The position numbers were made by a program, and so were the translations under genes. This document shows, one piece after another, positions 42,296 through 55,537 of a stretch of 64,000 nucleotides of DNA. Below the pieces are notes generated by a model that made no database searches, was not told the origin of the DNA, and was given only the letters and a program-made list of their open reading frames with translations. This DNA is from Cellulomonas carbonis. GTDB lineage: Bacteria; Actinomycetota; Actinomycetes; Actinomycetales; Cellulomonadaceae. Position 1 is the first letter of the stretch. Each line of letters opens with the position of its first letter. The DNA is taken from the NCBI RefSeq assembly GCF_014636275.1, contig NZ_BMEB01000004.1, forward strand, positions 62,001-126,000, read 5' to 3'.

Positions 42296-43747
42296 TCAGC
42301 CCTCGGGGAGCCCGCCCACCGGGCCGGCCGGGAGCGAACCCTCACGCAGGCCCTCCCACAGCGCGGGGTTGCGCTCGTCGTCGAGGAGGACGGTCGAGCC
42401 GACGCCACCAGGCCGGTGGTCGAGGTCCGCGAGGTACGGCGTCCCGGTGATGCCGCCCGGGCCCGTCGCGCTGCGGAAGGCGAGCGCGAGACGACCCAGG
42501 TCGACGATCCCGGTGCCCGTGCTCGTCGTCAGAGCGTCCGTCCCGGCCCGTGCGAGCGAGACCTGCGCGGGGAGGTCGACGAGGACGCCGGGGTCCGCCA
42601 GCGACGAGCTGAGCGAGCTGATGAGCTGCTGCTGGCGTGCGCCGCGCCCGATGTCGCCCGTCGGGTCGGCGTACCGCATCCGGGCGAAGGCGAGCGCGGT
42701 CGCGCCGTCGACCGTGCGGCACCCGGGCTCGGGCCACACCAGGCCGCTCAGCGGCTCGTCCACCACCTGGTCGTAGCAGAGCTCGACGCCGCCGACCGCG
42801 TCGACCACGCCCTCGACACCGCCGAAGCCGACCTCGACGTAGTGGTCGACCTTGAGGCCGGTGAGCTGCTCGACGGTCTGCACGAGCAGCGGCGCGCCGC
42901 CCCACGAGTACGCGGCGTTCAGCTTGTTCGGGCCGTTGCCCGGGATCTCGACGTACGCGTCGCGCGGGAGGCTGATGAGCGCCGACGGTCCCGACGTGGC
43001 GTCGTGCAGGAGCATGATCGTGTCGGTCCGAGCACCCTCGGTGCCGTCCTCGGCGATCGCCCCGTCGCGCGAGTCGGACCCCGCGAGCAGGTACGTGACG
43101 CCCGGCGTGTCCGCCGCGTCCGTGAGCACGTCGACGTGCTCGAGGCGCGAGTCGGCCCACAGCGCGAGCCCGATCGGCCACGCCAGCACCAGCGCGAGGA
43201 CGACGGCGCCGACCGCGAGCACGCGGCGGCGGCGCGACCCGCGCGGGCGGGTCGGGACCCGGCTGCCGGCCGGAGCGGGCGCCGCTGCGCGCGTCGCGGG
43301 CGGCGGGGTGGCGGGAGCGGGTCTGGCCGAGGCAGCCGGGCCGGCGGCGGCACCGGCGGCGGCGCCGGTGCGCGACGACGGCGCGATCGACGGGGGCGTG
43401 CCGGGCGAGCGTGTCGCGGGCGCCGACGCGCCGGCCGCACGGGTCGACGTGCCGGTCGCGCGCGGCGCGGCCGGGCGGCGGGGGGCCGCAGGACGGCCGT
43501 CCCCCACGACGATCGGTGAGCCGTCGGCGCGGGGCGCCCGAGGTGCCGCGCCGCGTGGCGCGAACGACGGCGGGGTCGACGCGCCCGGCGCGCCGGACGC
43601 GCCGGGAGCGGTCGTGGCGCCGCTGACGGGGCGGCGTCGGGGCACGCCGGGCGCGCCGTCGCGGGCGGCCGCAGGACGCACCGGGCCGCCGTCGCGGGCC
43701 CGGCTCGACGTCCGGCGAGGGGGCTCGCGGTCCTTGTCGTCGGTCAC
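42296..43747 (-). CDS. LytR-CpsA-Psr (LCP) ligase with long disordered N-terminus
   Basis: 483 residues from GTG 43747. Residues 1-180 are a Pro/Ala/Arg-rich cytoplasmic tail; a single helix (RVLAVGAVVLALVLAWPIGL) precedes the LCP domain, which shows LLAGSDSRDG, RTDTIMLLH, SLPRDAYVEIPG (arginine for pyrophosphate) and FARMRYADPTGDIGRGARQQ. LCP enzymes transfer lipid-linked glycopolymers to peptidoglycan. Its start lies 1 nt after the upstream LCP stop (TGACGTG), so the pair is one operon. A Pro-rich tail this long is not common in the family. Confidence 0.93.
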   Translation of the reverse strand: MTDDKDREPPRRTSSRARDGGPVRPAAARDGAPGVPRRRPVSGATTAPGASGAPGASTPPSFAPRGAAPRAPRADGSPIVVGDGRPAAPRRPAAPRATGTSTRAAGASAPATRSPGTPPSIAPSSRTGAAAGAAAGPAASARPAPATPPPATRAAAPAPAGSRVPTRPRGSRRRRVLAVGAVVLALVLAWPIGLALWADSRLEHVDVLTDAADTPGVTYLLAGSDSRDGAIAEDGTEGARTDTIMLLHDATSGPSALISLPRDAYVEIPGNGPNKLNAAYSWGGAPLLVQTVEQLTGLKVDHYVEVGFGGVEGVVDAVGGVELCYDQVVDEPLSGLVWPEPGCRTVDGATALAFARMRYADPTGDIGRGARQQQLISSLSSSLADPGVLVDLPAQVSLARAGTDALTTSTGTGIVDLGRLALAFRSATGPGGITGTPYLADLDHRPGGVGSTVLLDDERNPALWEGLREGSLPAGPVGGLPEG

Positions 43748-43748
43748 G

Positions 43749-45014
43749 TCAGCCGCAGACCGTCGTGACGTCGTCGGGCGTGATGGTGTCGACCGTGGGC
43801 TCCGTCGACGGGTCCGGCGTCGCACCGGTCCCGTCGGTGCCGGTGCCGCCGTCGGTCCCTGGCGGCCCCTCGGTGCCGTCCGTACCGTCCGTGCCCTCGG
43901 TCGGGGTCGGTCCGGCGGCGGGCGCCTGCGCGACGACGGGCTCGTCCGCCGCGATGCGCTCGAAGATCAGGTCGGCGTCGGAGGTCCACTCGACCTGGTT
44001 CTCGTCACCCGGCCAGGGCGTGAACGGAACCGTCATGAAGTGGATGTTGCCGCTCGGGACGCCCCGCAGGCTGTAGGCGAGCCCCGCGAGTGTCGTGATG
44101 TTGCCCGTCGCGGGGTCCGACGTGAGGGACCGGGTCGCGGCCGTGAGGAAGCGGTAGAGCGCGGGGAAGTCGGTCAGGAGGTTCTTGGAGAGCACCTCGT
44201 TGACGGTCGCCGCGAGGAGCTGCTGCTGGCGCTCGACGCGACCGGTGTCGGAGCCGTCACCGAGGCCGACGCCCTTGCGTGCGCGGGCCAGCGCGAGCGC
44301 GGTCGGCCCGTCGAGCACGTGCTGACCGGCTGTGATGTCGAGCCCCGCCTCGGCCGACCTCATGTCCGTCGGGATGCACATCGGGATGCCGCCGAGCGCG
44401 TCGACCATGCTGATGAAGCCCGCGAAGTCGACGACGACCCACCGGTCGATCGCGACGCCCGTGAGCGACTGGACGGTGCGGATGGTGCACGCTGCGGCGT
44501 CGGTCACCTCGCCGCTCTGGCCGCCGAGCGAGAAGGCCTCGTTGAACCGGGTGTCGCGCGCCCGCGTGGTCGACCCGTCGCCGCGCTCGCACTCGGGGAT
44601 GTCGACGTGCGAGTCGCGCGGGATGGAGACGAGCTCGACGCGGTCCCGCTCCGCGGAGATGTGCACGAGGATCGTGGTGTCGGAGCGCATGCCCTCGACG
44701 TCGCCGCCGATCGTCGCGTTCTCGCCGTCGCGCACGTCGGAGCCCATGACGAGGAGGTTGATCGGCTGCCCGGCGTCGAGGTCGTCGGGGTTCGACGCGG
44801 CGCTGTCCTGCGGCCGGTCACCCGTCAGGTGGGAGATGTCCGCCGTCGAGATGTTGTTCTCGATGTTCACGTAGGCGGCGGCCAGCCCGGTCGCGCCGAA
44901 CGAGAGGCCGGCGGTGGCGAGCAGGGCGACCGCGCGCGCGACCCGGTGGCTGCGCAGCCGGCGCGCGTGACGGACGGCGCGCGGGGCCGGGTCGGCGGCG
45001 TGGCGGGGACTCAC
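43749..45014 (-). CDS. LytR-CpsA-Psr (LCP) ligase
   Basis: 421 residues from GTG 45014, 8 nt after a minus-strand TATGCT box. Short basic N-terminus, one helix (VALLATAGLSFGATGLAAAY), then the LCP domain: LLVMGSDVRDGE, RSDTTILVHIS, SIPRDSHVDIPEC, TRFNEAFSLGG, and LARARKGVGLGDGSDTGRVE. The C-terminal 50 residues are Thr/Gly/Asp repeats (TEGTDGTDGTEGPPGTDGGT). Catalyses attachment of wall glycopolymers as for its neighbour; the two may serve different polymers. Confidence 0.94.
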   Translation of the reverse strand: MSPRHAADPAPRAVRHARRLRSHRVARAVALLATAGLSFGATGLAAAYVNIENNISTADISHLTGDRPQDSAASNPDDLDAGQPINLLVMGSDVRDGENATIGGDVEGMRSDTTILVHISAERDRVELVSIPRDSHVDIPECERGDGSTTRARDTRFNEAFSLGGQSGEVTDAAACTIRTVQSLTGVAIDRWVVVDFAGFISMVDALGGIPMCIPTDMRSAEAGLDITAGQHVLDGPTALALARARKGVGLGDGSDTGRVERQQQLLAATVNEVLSKNLLTDFPALYRFLTAATRSLTSDPATGNITTLAGLAYSLRGVPSGNIHFMTVPFTPWPGDENQVEWTSDADLIFERIAADEPVVAQAPAAGPTPTEGTDGTDGTEGPPGTDGGTGTDGTGATPDPSTEPTVDTITPDDVTTVCG

Positions 45015-45022
45015 GGGCCACA

Positions 45023-45028
45023 AGCATA
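45023..45028 (-). promoter_or_regulatory. -10 box of leaderless LCP operon
   Basis: TATGCT on the minus strand ends 8 nt before GTG 45014; favours that start over TTG 45023. Confidence 0.6.
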
Positions 45029-45092
45029 GGAGCGGCGTCCGCGCATCTCGGGGGACACCTGCGGCCGGACCGTGGAGGATCCGTGGAGATCG

Positions 45093-45127
45093 CCGGTGGC
45101 GCCGCGGAACCGTCGCGGCGCCACCGG
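45093..45127 (-). terminator. terminator after rmlB
   Basis: Perfect 14-bp arms 45093-45106 and 45114-45127 (CCGGTGGCGCCGCG and complement), 7-nt loop, just past the rmlB stop at 45132. Confidence 0.7.
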
Positions 45128-45131
45128 GGGC

Positions 45132-50012
<4,881 letters not shown>

Positions 50013-50016
<4 letters not shown>

Positions 50017-50849
50017 TCGAGCTCGTCCGCGAGCTGCGGCGCTCGCCGGAGCTCCTCGCCAACCTCACGCGCCGCGAGGTCAAGGGCAAGTACAAGCGCA
50101 CCGCGCTGGGTCAGCTCTGGTCGCTCGCGAACCCGATCGCGGCGATGCTCATCTACTCCGCCGTCTTCGGGATCATCCTGCAGGTCCCCGTGCCCGAGGG
50201 TGACCCGAGCGGACTGCACTCGTTCCCCGTCTTCCTGCTGTGCGGCCTGCTGCCCTGGTCGTTCTTCATCGGCGTCGTGAACGGCGGCATGGGGGCGCTC
50301 GTCGGCAACGAGAACCTCATCAAGAAGGTCTGGTTCCCTCGCAGCGTGCTCATCGTGGCGACGACGCTCTCGACCATGTTCACGTGGTCGATCGAGATGC
50401 TCGTCCTCGCGGTCGTGCTCGTCGTCCTCGGCGCGCAGGTGTGGGTCTACCTCCCGCTCGTCGTGCTCGTGATGGCGCTGCTCGCGCTGTTCGCGACCGG
50501 TGTCGCGATGGTCTTCGCGATCGCGAACGTCTACTTCCGCGACGTGACGCACCTGTCGTCGATCCTGTTCCAGGCGTGGTTCTACCTGACGCCCGTGCTG
50601 TACCCGGTATCGATCGTCGCGGAGCAGTCGGACCGGATCGGTCCGCTGCCGGGCGGCATCACGGTGCTCGACGTCTACCGGCTCAACCCGATGGAGCGGT
50701 TCATGGAGGTCTTCCGGAACCTGCTGTACGACAACCGGCTGCCCGACCTCGGGTCGGTGCTCTACTGCGTCGGCTGGACGGCCGTCGCGCTGGTCGTCGG
50801 CGCGTGGGTCTTCCAGCGGCACCAGGGCAAGCTCGCGGAGCTGCTGTGA
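50013..50849 (+). CDS. wzm: polysaccharide ABC transporter permease (Wzm/TagG type)
   Basis: 278 residues from TTG 50013; GGGGAGGCGCGCG is the ribosome-binding site, and the start overlaps the previous stop. ABC2-type membrane protein: amphipathic interface helix with REVKGKYKRTALGQLWSLAN, then six helices with FLLCGLLPWSFF, NENLIKKVWFPRSVL, YFRDVTHLSSILFQAWFYLT and LNPMERFMEVFRN. These are typical for exporters of teichoic acids and O-polysaccharides. Coupled to the ATPase gene (GTGA overlap). Confidence 0.94.
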
Positions 50850-52030
50850 GCGACGCAGCCATCACGGTCGACGGCGTCTCCAAGCGCTTCCGCATCTACC
50901 ACGAGCGCAACCAGTCGCTGAAGGCCGCCGTCATGCGCCGACGGCGGTCCGTGCACGAGGACTTCTGGGCCCTGCGCGACGTCGGCTTCGAGATCCCGCA
51001 GCAGTCGACGTTCGCCCTGATCGGCGACAACGGCTCGGGCAAGTCGACCCTGCTCAAGTGCATCGCGAAGATCCTCACGCCCGACGCCGGGACGATCACG
51101 CGCCGCGGACGGATGGCCGCGCTGCTGGAGGTCGGCTCGGGCTTCCACCCCGAGCTCTCGGGCCGGGACAACGTCTACCTCAACGGGTCGATCCTGGGGA
51201 TGACCAAGCAGGAGATCGACTCCAAGTTCGACAGCATCGTCGGGTTCTCGGGCGTCGAGCAGTTCATCGACCAGCCCGTGAAGAACTACTCGTCGGGCAT
51301 GTACGTGCGGCTCGGGTTCTCGGTCGCGATCCACGTCGACCCCGAGATCCTCCTCGTCGACGAGGTCCTCGCGGTGGGTGACGCCGCGTTCCAGGAGAAG
51401 TGCGCCGAGAAGTTCTCCGAGTTCCGGCGCGAGGGCCGCACGGTCGTCGTCGTGAGCCACTCGGTGCCGACGCTGCGGACCATGTGCGACCAGGTCGCGT
51501 GGTTGTCGCACGGCGAGCTCGTCGAGACGGGCGAGGCCAACGCGGTCCTCGAGCGGTACCAGGACGCGAGCCGGACCGACGTGCGCACCGACGAGCGCGG
51601 CCGGGTGCACTGGGGCAGCGGCGAAGCCGTCGTCGACGACGTCGAGCTCGTGAGCGACGGGCGGCGCGTGGACACCGTGCGGACGGGCGAGGAGCTGACG
51701 ATCCGCATCCACTACACCGCGCGGCAGCGCATCGAGCGGCCTGTGTTCGGCCTCGCGATGGAGTCGCACGACGGCGTGTACCTGTGGGCGAACAACACCA
51801 AGGACCTCCACTTCGAGGTCGACCAGATCGAGGGCACCGGCGTCGTCGAGTGCCGCATCCCGCGGCTCATGCTCCAGCCCGGGTCGTTCCACGTCATGGC
51901 CTCCGTCGTCGACCAGTCGACGCTGCACGTCTTCGACTACCTGCGCGAGGGCGCGCGGCTCGGCGTCGTCACCGGCGTCCCGGTGGAGTCTGGCGGCTAC
52001 CTCGCGCTGGACGGGCGGTGGTCGCGGTGA
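50846..52030 (+). CDS. wzt: polysaccharide ABC transporter ATPase with C-terminal sugar-binding region (Wzt type)
   Basis: 394 residues from GTG 50846. Walker A GDNGSGKST (60-68), the signature region NYSSGMYVRLGFSVA (short form usual in Wzt/TagH), Walker B ILLVDEVLAVGD and VVVSHSVPTLRTMCD. After about residue 245 comes a beta-rich extension (VHWGSGEAVVDDVELVSDG, VFGLAMESHDGVYLWANNT, LMLQPGSFHVMASVVD) that matches the Wzt carbohydrate-binding domain, which reads the modified end of a finished chain. This implies the exported polymer carries a recognisable terminal group. Overlaps the next gene (GTGA). Confidence 0.94.
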   Translation: MSDAAITVDGVSKRFRIYHERNQSLKAAVMRRRRSVHEDFWALRDVGFEIPQQSTFALIGDNGSGKSTLLKCIAKILTPDAGTITRRGRMAALLEVGSGFHPELSGRDNVYLNGSILGMTKQEIDSKFDSIVGFSGVEQFIDQPVKNYSSGMYVRLGFSVAIHVDPEILLVDEVLAVGDAAFQEKCAEKFSEFRREGRTVVVVSHSVPTLRTMCDQVAWLSHGELVETGEANAVLERYQDASRTDVRTDERGRVHWGSGEAVVDDVELVSDGRRVDTVRTGEELTIRIHYTARQRIERPVFGLAMESHDGVYLWANNTKDLHFEVDQIEGTGVVECRIPRLMLQPGSFHVMASVVDQSTLHVFDYLREGARLGVVTGVPVESGGYLALDGRWSR

Positions 52031-53484
52031 CCGGGGCCCCCGGGGACGCGGCCGGCTCCGTGGCACCGGCCCCCGGCGCCGACGCCTCCGCGGCCACGAC
52101 GCGCCGCCGGGTGCTCGTCGTCACGCTCGACACCATCGCGGACCGGATGGCCGGGCCGGCGATCCGGGCGTGGGAGATCTCGCGCGCGCTCGCGCCCGAG
52201 CACGACGTGCGGCTCGTGACGTTCGGCCGGTGCACGCGTCAGGGCGAGGGCTTCGAGGCGCGGCACATCGGTGTGGGCGACTTCCGCAGCGAGGTGGACG
52301 CGTCGGACGTCGTCGTCGTGCAGGGCTTCGTGTTCAACGCGTTCGACTGGCTGCAGACGGTCGAGCAGGTCCTCGTCGTCGACCTGTACGACCCCTTCCA
52401 GCTCGAGACGCTCGAGGTCGACCGGTACAAGCCGACCGACGAGCGGCACCGCGCGCTCGCGTTCGCCCTCGGCGAGCTGTCGCTCCAGGTCCGGCGCGGC
52501 GACCTGTTCCTGTGCGCGTCGCGCCGCCAGCGGGACCTGTGGATCGGCCATCTCGCCGCGGCCGGACGCATCAACCCCGAGACCTACGACGCCGACCCGT
52601 CGCTCGCGTCGCTCATCACGATCGTCCCCTTCGGCACCTCGGCCGAGCCGCCCCGGCAGGAGCGCCGCGCCGTCAAGGGCGTGACCGCGGGGATCGCCGA
52701 GACGGACAAGGTCGTCCTGTGGGGCGGCGGCGTCTACAACTGGTTCGACCCGCTGACGCTCGTGCACGCGGTCGACCGGGTGCGGCGCACCGTGCCGGAG
52801 GTGCGCCTGTACTTCCTCGGCATGAAGCACCCCAACCCCGACGTGCCCGAGATGGCGGTCGCCACGCGCACGCGCGCGCTGTCGGACGAGCTCGGCCTGA
52901 CGGGCCGGCACGTGTTCTTCAACGAGGACTGGGTCGCGTACGAGCGCCGCGCCGACCACCTGCTCGACGCCGACGTCGGCGTGAGCTGCCACTTCCCGCA
53001 CGTCGAGACCGAGTTCTCGTTCCGCACGCGCATCCTCGACTACCTGTGGACCGGCCTGCCGATCGTGACGACCGCAGGCGACAGCTTCGCGGAGCTCGTC
53101 GCGGCGCGCGGTCTCGGCCGGGTCGTGCCGCCCGAGGACGCCGACGCGCTCGCCGACGCCCTCGAGGAGCTCCTCGTCGACCGTGACGGCGCCGCGACCG
53201 CCGCACGCGACGCGGTCCGCGAGGTCGCGCCCGAGTTCACGTGGCCCGTGGTCCTCGCGCCGCTCGTCGAGTTCTGCCGTACGCCGCGACGCGCCGCCGA
53301 CGCCGCGCGGATCGCCGCCGAGCGGGAGGCGGCCGCGAGCGGCTCCGTCACGCCGCGCCCGGGCGTGCGCGCGCTCGCCGCGGCCGCCCGGCGCGACGCC
53401 GGGGCCGCGGTGCGTCACCTGCGCGCCGGTGGCGTGCGCCAGGTCGTCGCCAAGGTGCGCTGGCGCCTCGCCCGTCGGCGCTGA
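52027..53484 (+). CDS. glycosyltransferase, GT4-like (GT-B fold)
   Basis: 485 residues from GTG 52027, coupled to wzt. An Ala/Gly-rich start of 25 residues precedes RRVLVVTLDTIADRMAGPAI (N-terminal Rossmann). The C-terminal half has VVLWGGGVYNWFDPLTLVHA, VFFNEDWVAYERR and the nucleotide-sugar site ETEFSFRTRILDYLWTGLPI followed by VVPPEDADALADAL. Likely builds the exported polymer in the cytoplasm. The C-terminal 70 residues are basic and Ala-rich. Donor and acceptor unknown. Confidence 0.88.
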   Translation: MTGAPGDAAGSVAPAPGADASAATTRRRVLVVTLDTIADRMAGPAIRAWEISRALAPEHDVRLVTFGRCTRQGEGFEARHIGVGDFRSEVDASDVVVVQGFVFNAFDWLQTVEQVLVVDLYDPFQLETLEVDRYKPTDERHRALAFALGELSLQVRRGDLFLCASRRQRDLWIGHLAAAGRINPETYDADPSLASLITIVPFGTSAEPPRQERRAVKGVTAGIAETDKVVLWGGGVYNWFDPLTLVHAVDRVRRTVPEVRLYFLGMKHPNPDVPEMAVATRTRALSDELGLTGRHVFFNEDWVAYERRADHLLDADVGVSCHFPHVETEFSFRTRILDYLWTGLPIVTTAGDSFAELVAARGLGRVVPPEDADALADALEELLVDRDGAATAARDAVREVAPEFTWPVVLAPLVEFCRTPRRAADAARIAAEREAAASGSVTPRPGVRALAAAARRDAGAAVRHLRAGGVRQVVAKVRWRLARRR

Positions 53485-53507
53485 GGTTCGTCCGGGCAGG
53501 TCACCCG

Positions 53508-53525
53508 GGCGGACCCAGGTCCGCC
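53508..53525. terminator. small stem-loop between convergent glycosyltransferase genes
   Basis: GGCGGACC-CA-GGTCCGCC in the gap after the plus-strand operon (stop 53484) and before the minus-strand gene end (53592). Confidence 0.45.
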
Positions 53526-53591
53526 GGTCTGGCCCCGGCCTCCGCGCCCTCGTGGCGGCCGGCGGCCCGTCCGGCGTGACCGGACCGACCG

Positions 53592-55112
53592 TCAGCGCAC
53601 CGAGCGGTGGTTCACGTACGGGTCGTGCGCCGCGAGCGCGAGCGTGCGCTCGACGAGGTACGCGCGCTCCCACGGGCGGACGTCCGCGACGCGCGTCGCG
53701 GACTCGTGGTGGTGCAGCGTCGCGAAGGGCGTGCAGACGACCCGAAGGCCCGTCGCGCCGACCTTGTGGCAGAAGTCGACGTCGTTGAACGCCATCGGCA
53801 GCTCCGGGCTGAACCCGCCGACCTCGACGTAGAGGTCGCGACGCGTCAGCAGGCAGGCACCCGTGACGACGAGGAAGTCCATGTCGACGACGCGCGCGCC
53901 GAAGTTGCCCGTGTCGTCCGGGGCGCCGCGGAACGCGTGGACGGGCAGCCAGCTGTCGTCGTGCACGATGCCGACGTGCTGGATGCTGCGGTCCTCGAAC
54001 AGCAGCTTCGCGCCCACGACGCCGACGGTCGGGTCCTGCGCGACGGACACCATGCGCTCGAGCCACCGCGGCTCGAGGACCTCGGTGTCGTCGTTGAGCA
54101 GCAGCACGAGCTCGCCGCGCGCGGCGCGGACGCCCTCGTTGACCGAGTGCGAGAACGAGAACTCACCCGTGACGGGTGCGACGACGAGCCGGTCGCCGAC
54201 GACCTCCCGCGCGATCTCGACGACGGAGTCCGGGGTGCCCTCGCTCGGGACGAGCACGAGCTCCCAGCTGCCGTAGGTCGTCCGGTCGACGAGGGACCGC
54301 AGGCAGGTCTCGACCAGCAGCGTCGACTCGCCGCGGACCTCGCGCACCCCGCCGCCGGTCGGCACGACGACCGACACGAGCGGGGGCGGGTCGGGCAGCG
54401 CGCGCCAGACGCGGAGGAACCCGTCCGGGTGGGCGACCTCGACGGTCGCGTCGATCCCGAGGCGCTCGTAGCGCCGCTCGACCGCACGACGCCCGGCCTC
54501 GACCGTGGCCGGGTCGGCGGGGGGAGGGGCTGCGCGGGTGACGCCGACGACCGGGACGTGCTCGATCACGGCCGCGCGCTCCGTCGCACGCAGGTGGAGG
54601 TCCCACTCCTCCGCGCCCGCCGTCTCGGGGCCGAAGGCGCCCTCGGCGAGCGGTCGGCGGACGAGGCACAACCGGCCCAGGTAGTCCCAGCCCTCGAGGT
54701 AGGAGGGCACCCAGTCGGGCTTGGTCTGGATGCCGTCGATCCCGGCGGCCGCCCACTGGTCGTCGGTGTAGAGCACGTCGACGGCCGGTCGGGCGGACAG
54801 GTACTCGACGAGCGCGGGCAGCACCCCCGGCTCGACCTCGTCGCCCTGCCCGAGGACCCCGACCCACGTCGCACCGGTCGCGTCGAGCCCTGCGGCGAGG
54901 ACGGCGTGCGCGGGGCCGTCCCACGCCGCGTCGGTCCACGTGACGGAGCGTGCGGCCCGCGTGACGGCGGCACGGTCCGCGGGCGTCAGGCCGCCCCCGG
55001 CGACGACCGCGCGCCACGGACCCCTGCCCTGCCGCTGCAGCGACGCGAGCGTCCGCCCGAGCGCGGCGAGGTCGGCACCCGGCCGGACCAGGACGGCGAC
55101 GGTCTGCGTCAT
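53592..55112 (-). CDS. glycosyltransferase family 2, two-part
   Basis: 506 residues from ATG 55112, overlapping the small coiled-coil gene's stop. The first 210 residues have a reduced GT2-like pattern (TVAVLVRPGADLAALGRTLA, VDVLYTDDQWA). The second part from about 225 is a full GT-A domain: PLVSVVVPTGGG, LVLLLNDDTEVLEPRWLERM with the DxD-type motif, VVGAKLLFEDRSIQHVGIVH, and ELPMAFNDVDFCHKVGATGL. This resembles rhamnosyl/galactofuranosyl-type transferases that act on wall polymers. Whether the front half is catalytic is unclear. Confidence 0.88.
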   Translation of the reverse strand: MTQTVAVLVRPGADLAALGRTLASLQRQGRGPWRAVVAGGGLTPADRAAVTRAARSVTWTDAAWDGPAHAVLAAGLDATGATWVGVLGQGDEVEPGVLPALVEYLSARPAVDVLYTDDQWAAAGIDGIQTKPDWVPSYLEGWDYLGRLCLVRRPLAEGAFGPETAGAEEWDLHLRATERAAVIEHVPVVGVTRAAPPPADPATVEAGRRAVERRYERLGIDATVEVAHPDGFLRVWRALPDPPPLVSVVVPTGGGVREVRGESTLLVETCLRSLVDRTTYGSWELVLVPSEGTPDSVVEIAREVVGDRLVVAPVTGEFSFSHSVNEGVRAARGELVLLLNDDTEVLEPRWLERMVSVAQDPTVGVVGAKLLFEDRSIQHVGIVHDDSWLPVHAFRGAPDDTGNFGARVVDMDFLVVTGACLLTRRDLYVEVGGFSPELPMAFNDVDFCHKVGATGLRVVCTPFATLHHHESATRVADVRPWERAYLVERTLALAAHDPYVNHRSVR

Positions 55113-55480
55113 CGTCCGCCGACGCCGGCGCGCACGACGCGCACGGCGCGTCCGGCGACCGAGCGCGCCTTGCGCAGCGCGCGGCGCGGGAGGGGGCCAC
55201 GGGCTGCGCGAGGGTCGGCCAGGCGGGCCTCGAGCGCCGTGATCCGGGCCTCGCGCTCACCGAGCGCCAGGGACTGCTCGTGCAGGAGGCGCGACCGCAC
55301 CGCGACCGCCTCGCGCAGCACCGCGAGCTCGGCCGTGAGAGCCGTGAGGCGCCGCTCGAGGACCTCGGCCTCGGTGGTCCGGGCGACGTCGGCCATGCGC
55401 TCGTGGCCTGCGCGGTCACGCTCGGCGAGGGTCGTGTGCCAGGGGGCGCCGGTCTCGACGCTGAGGGGGTCCGACGGCAT
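55109..55480 (-). CDS. small coiled-coil protein, unassigned
   Basis: 123 residues from ATG 55480. Residues 1-35 are polar, 36-88 make a clear heptad pattern (VLERRLTALTAELAVLREAV, then RSRLLHEQSLALGEREARIT), and the last 30 are basic and Arg/Val-rich (RRALRKARSVAGRAVRVVRA). No known family. It is leaderless (TACCCT 7 nt upstream) and coupled by ATGA overlap to the GT2 gene, so it probably helps place or regulate that enzyme, for example as a membrane or partner tether. Its tail resembles the basic tail of the methyltransferase at 49132. Confidence 0.75.
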   Translation of the reverse strand: MPSDPLSVETGAPWHTTLAERDRAGHERMADVARTTEAEVLERRLTALTAELAVLREAVAVRSRLLHEQSLALGEREARITALEARLADPRAARGPLPRRALRKARSVAGRAVRVVRAGVGGR

Positions 55481-55487
55481 GCCGACG

Positions 55488-55493
55488 AGGGTA
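55488..55493 (-). promoter_or_regulatory. -10 box of leaderless coiled-coil/GT2 operon
   Basis: TACCCT on the minus strand ends 7 nt before ATG 55480. Confidence 0.55.
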
Positions 55494-55524
55494 GAGCATG
55501 CGTCGATCATGCGGACCCCGCCCC

Positions 55525-55530
55525 TAGACT
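55525..55530 (+). promoter_or_regulatory. -10 box of leaderless double glycosyltransferase gene
   Basis: TAGACT ends 7 nt before ATG 55538; it faces away from the box at 55488-55493 with 31 bp between. Confidence 0.6.
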
Positions 55531-55537
55531 TCACCCG

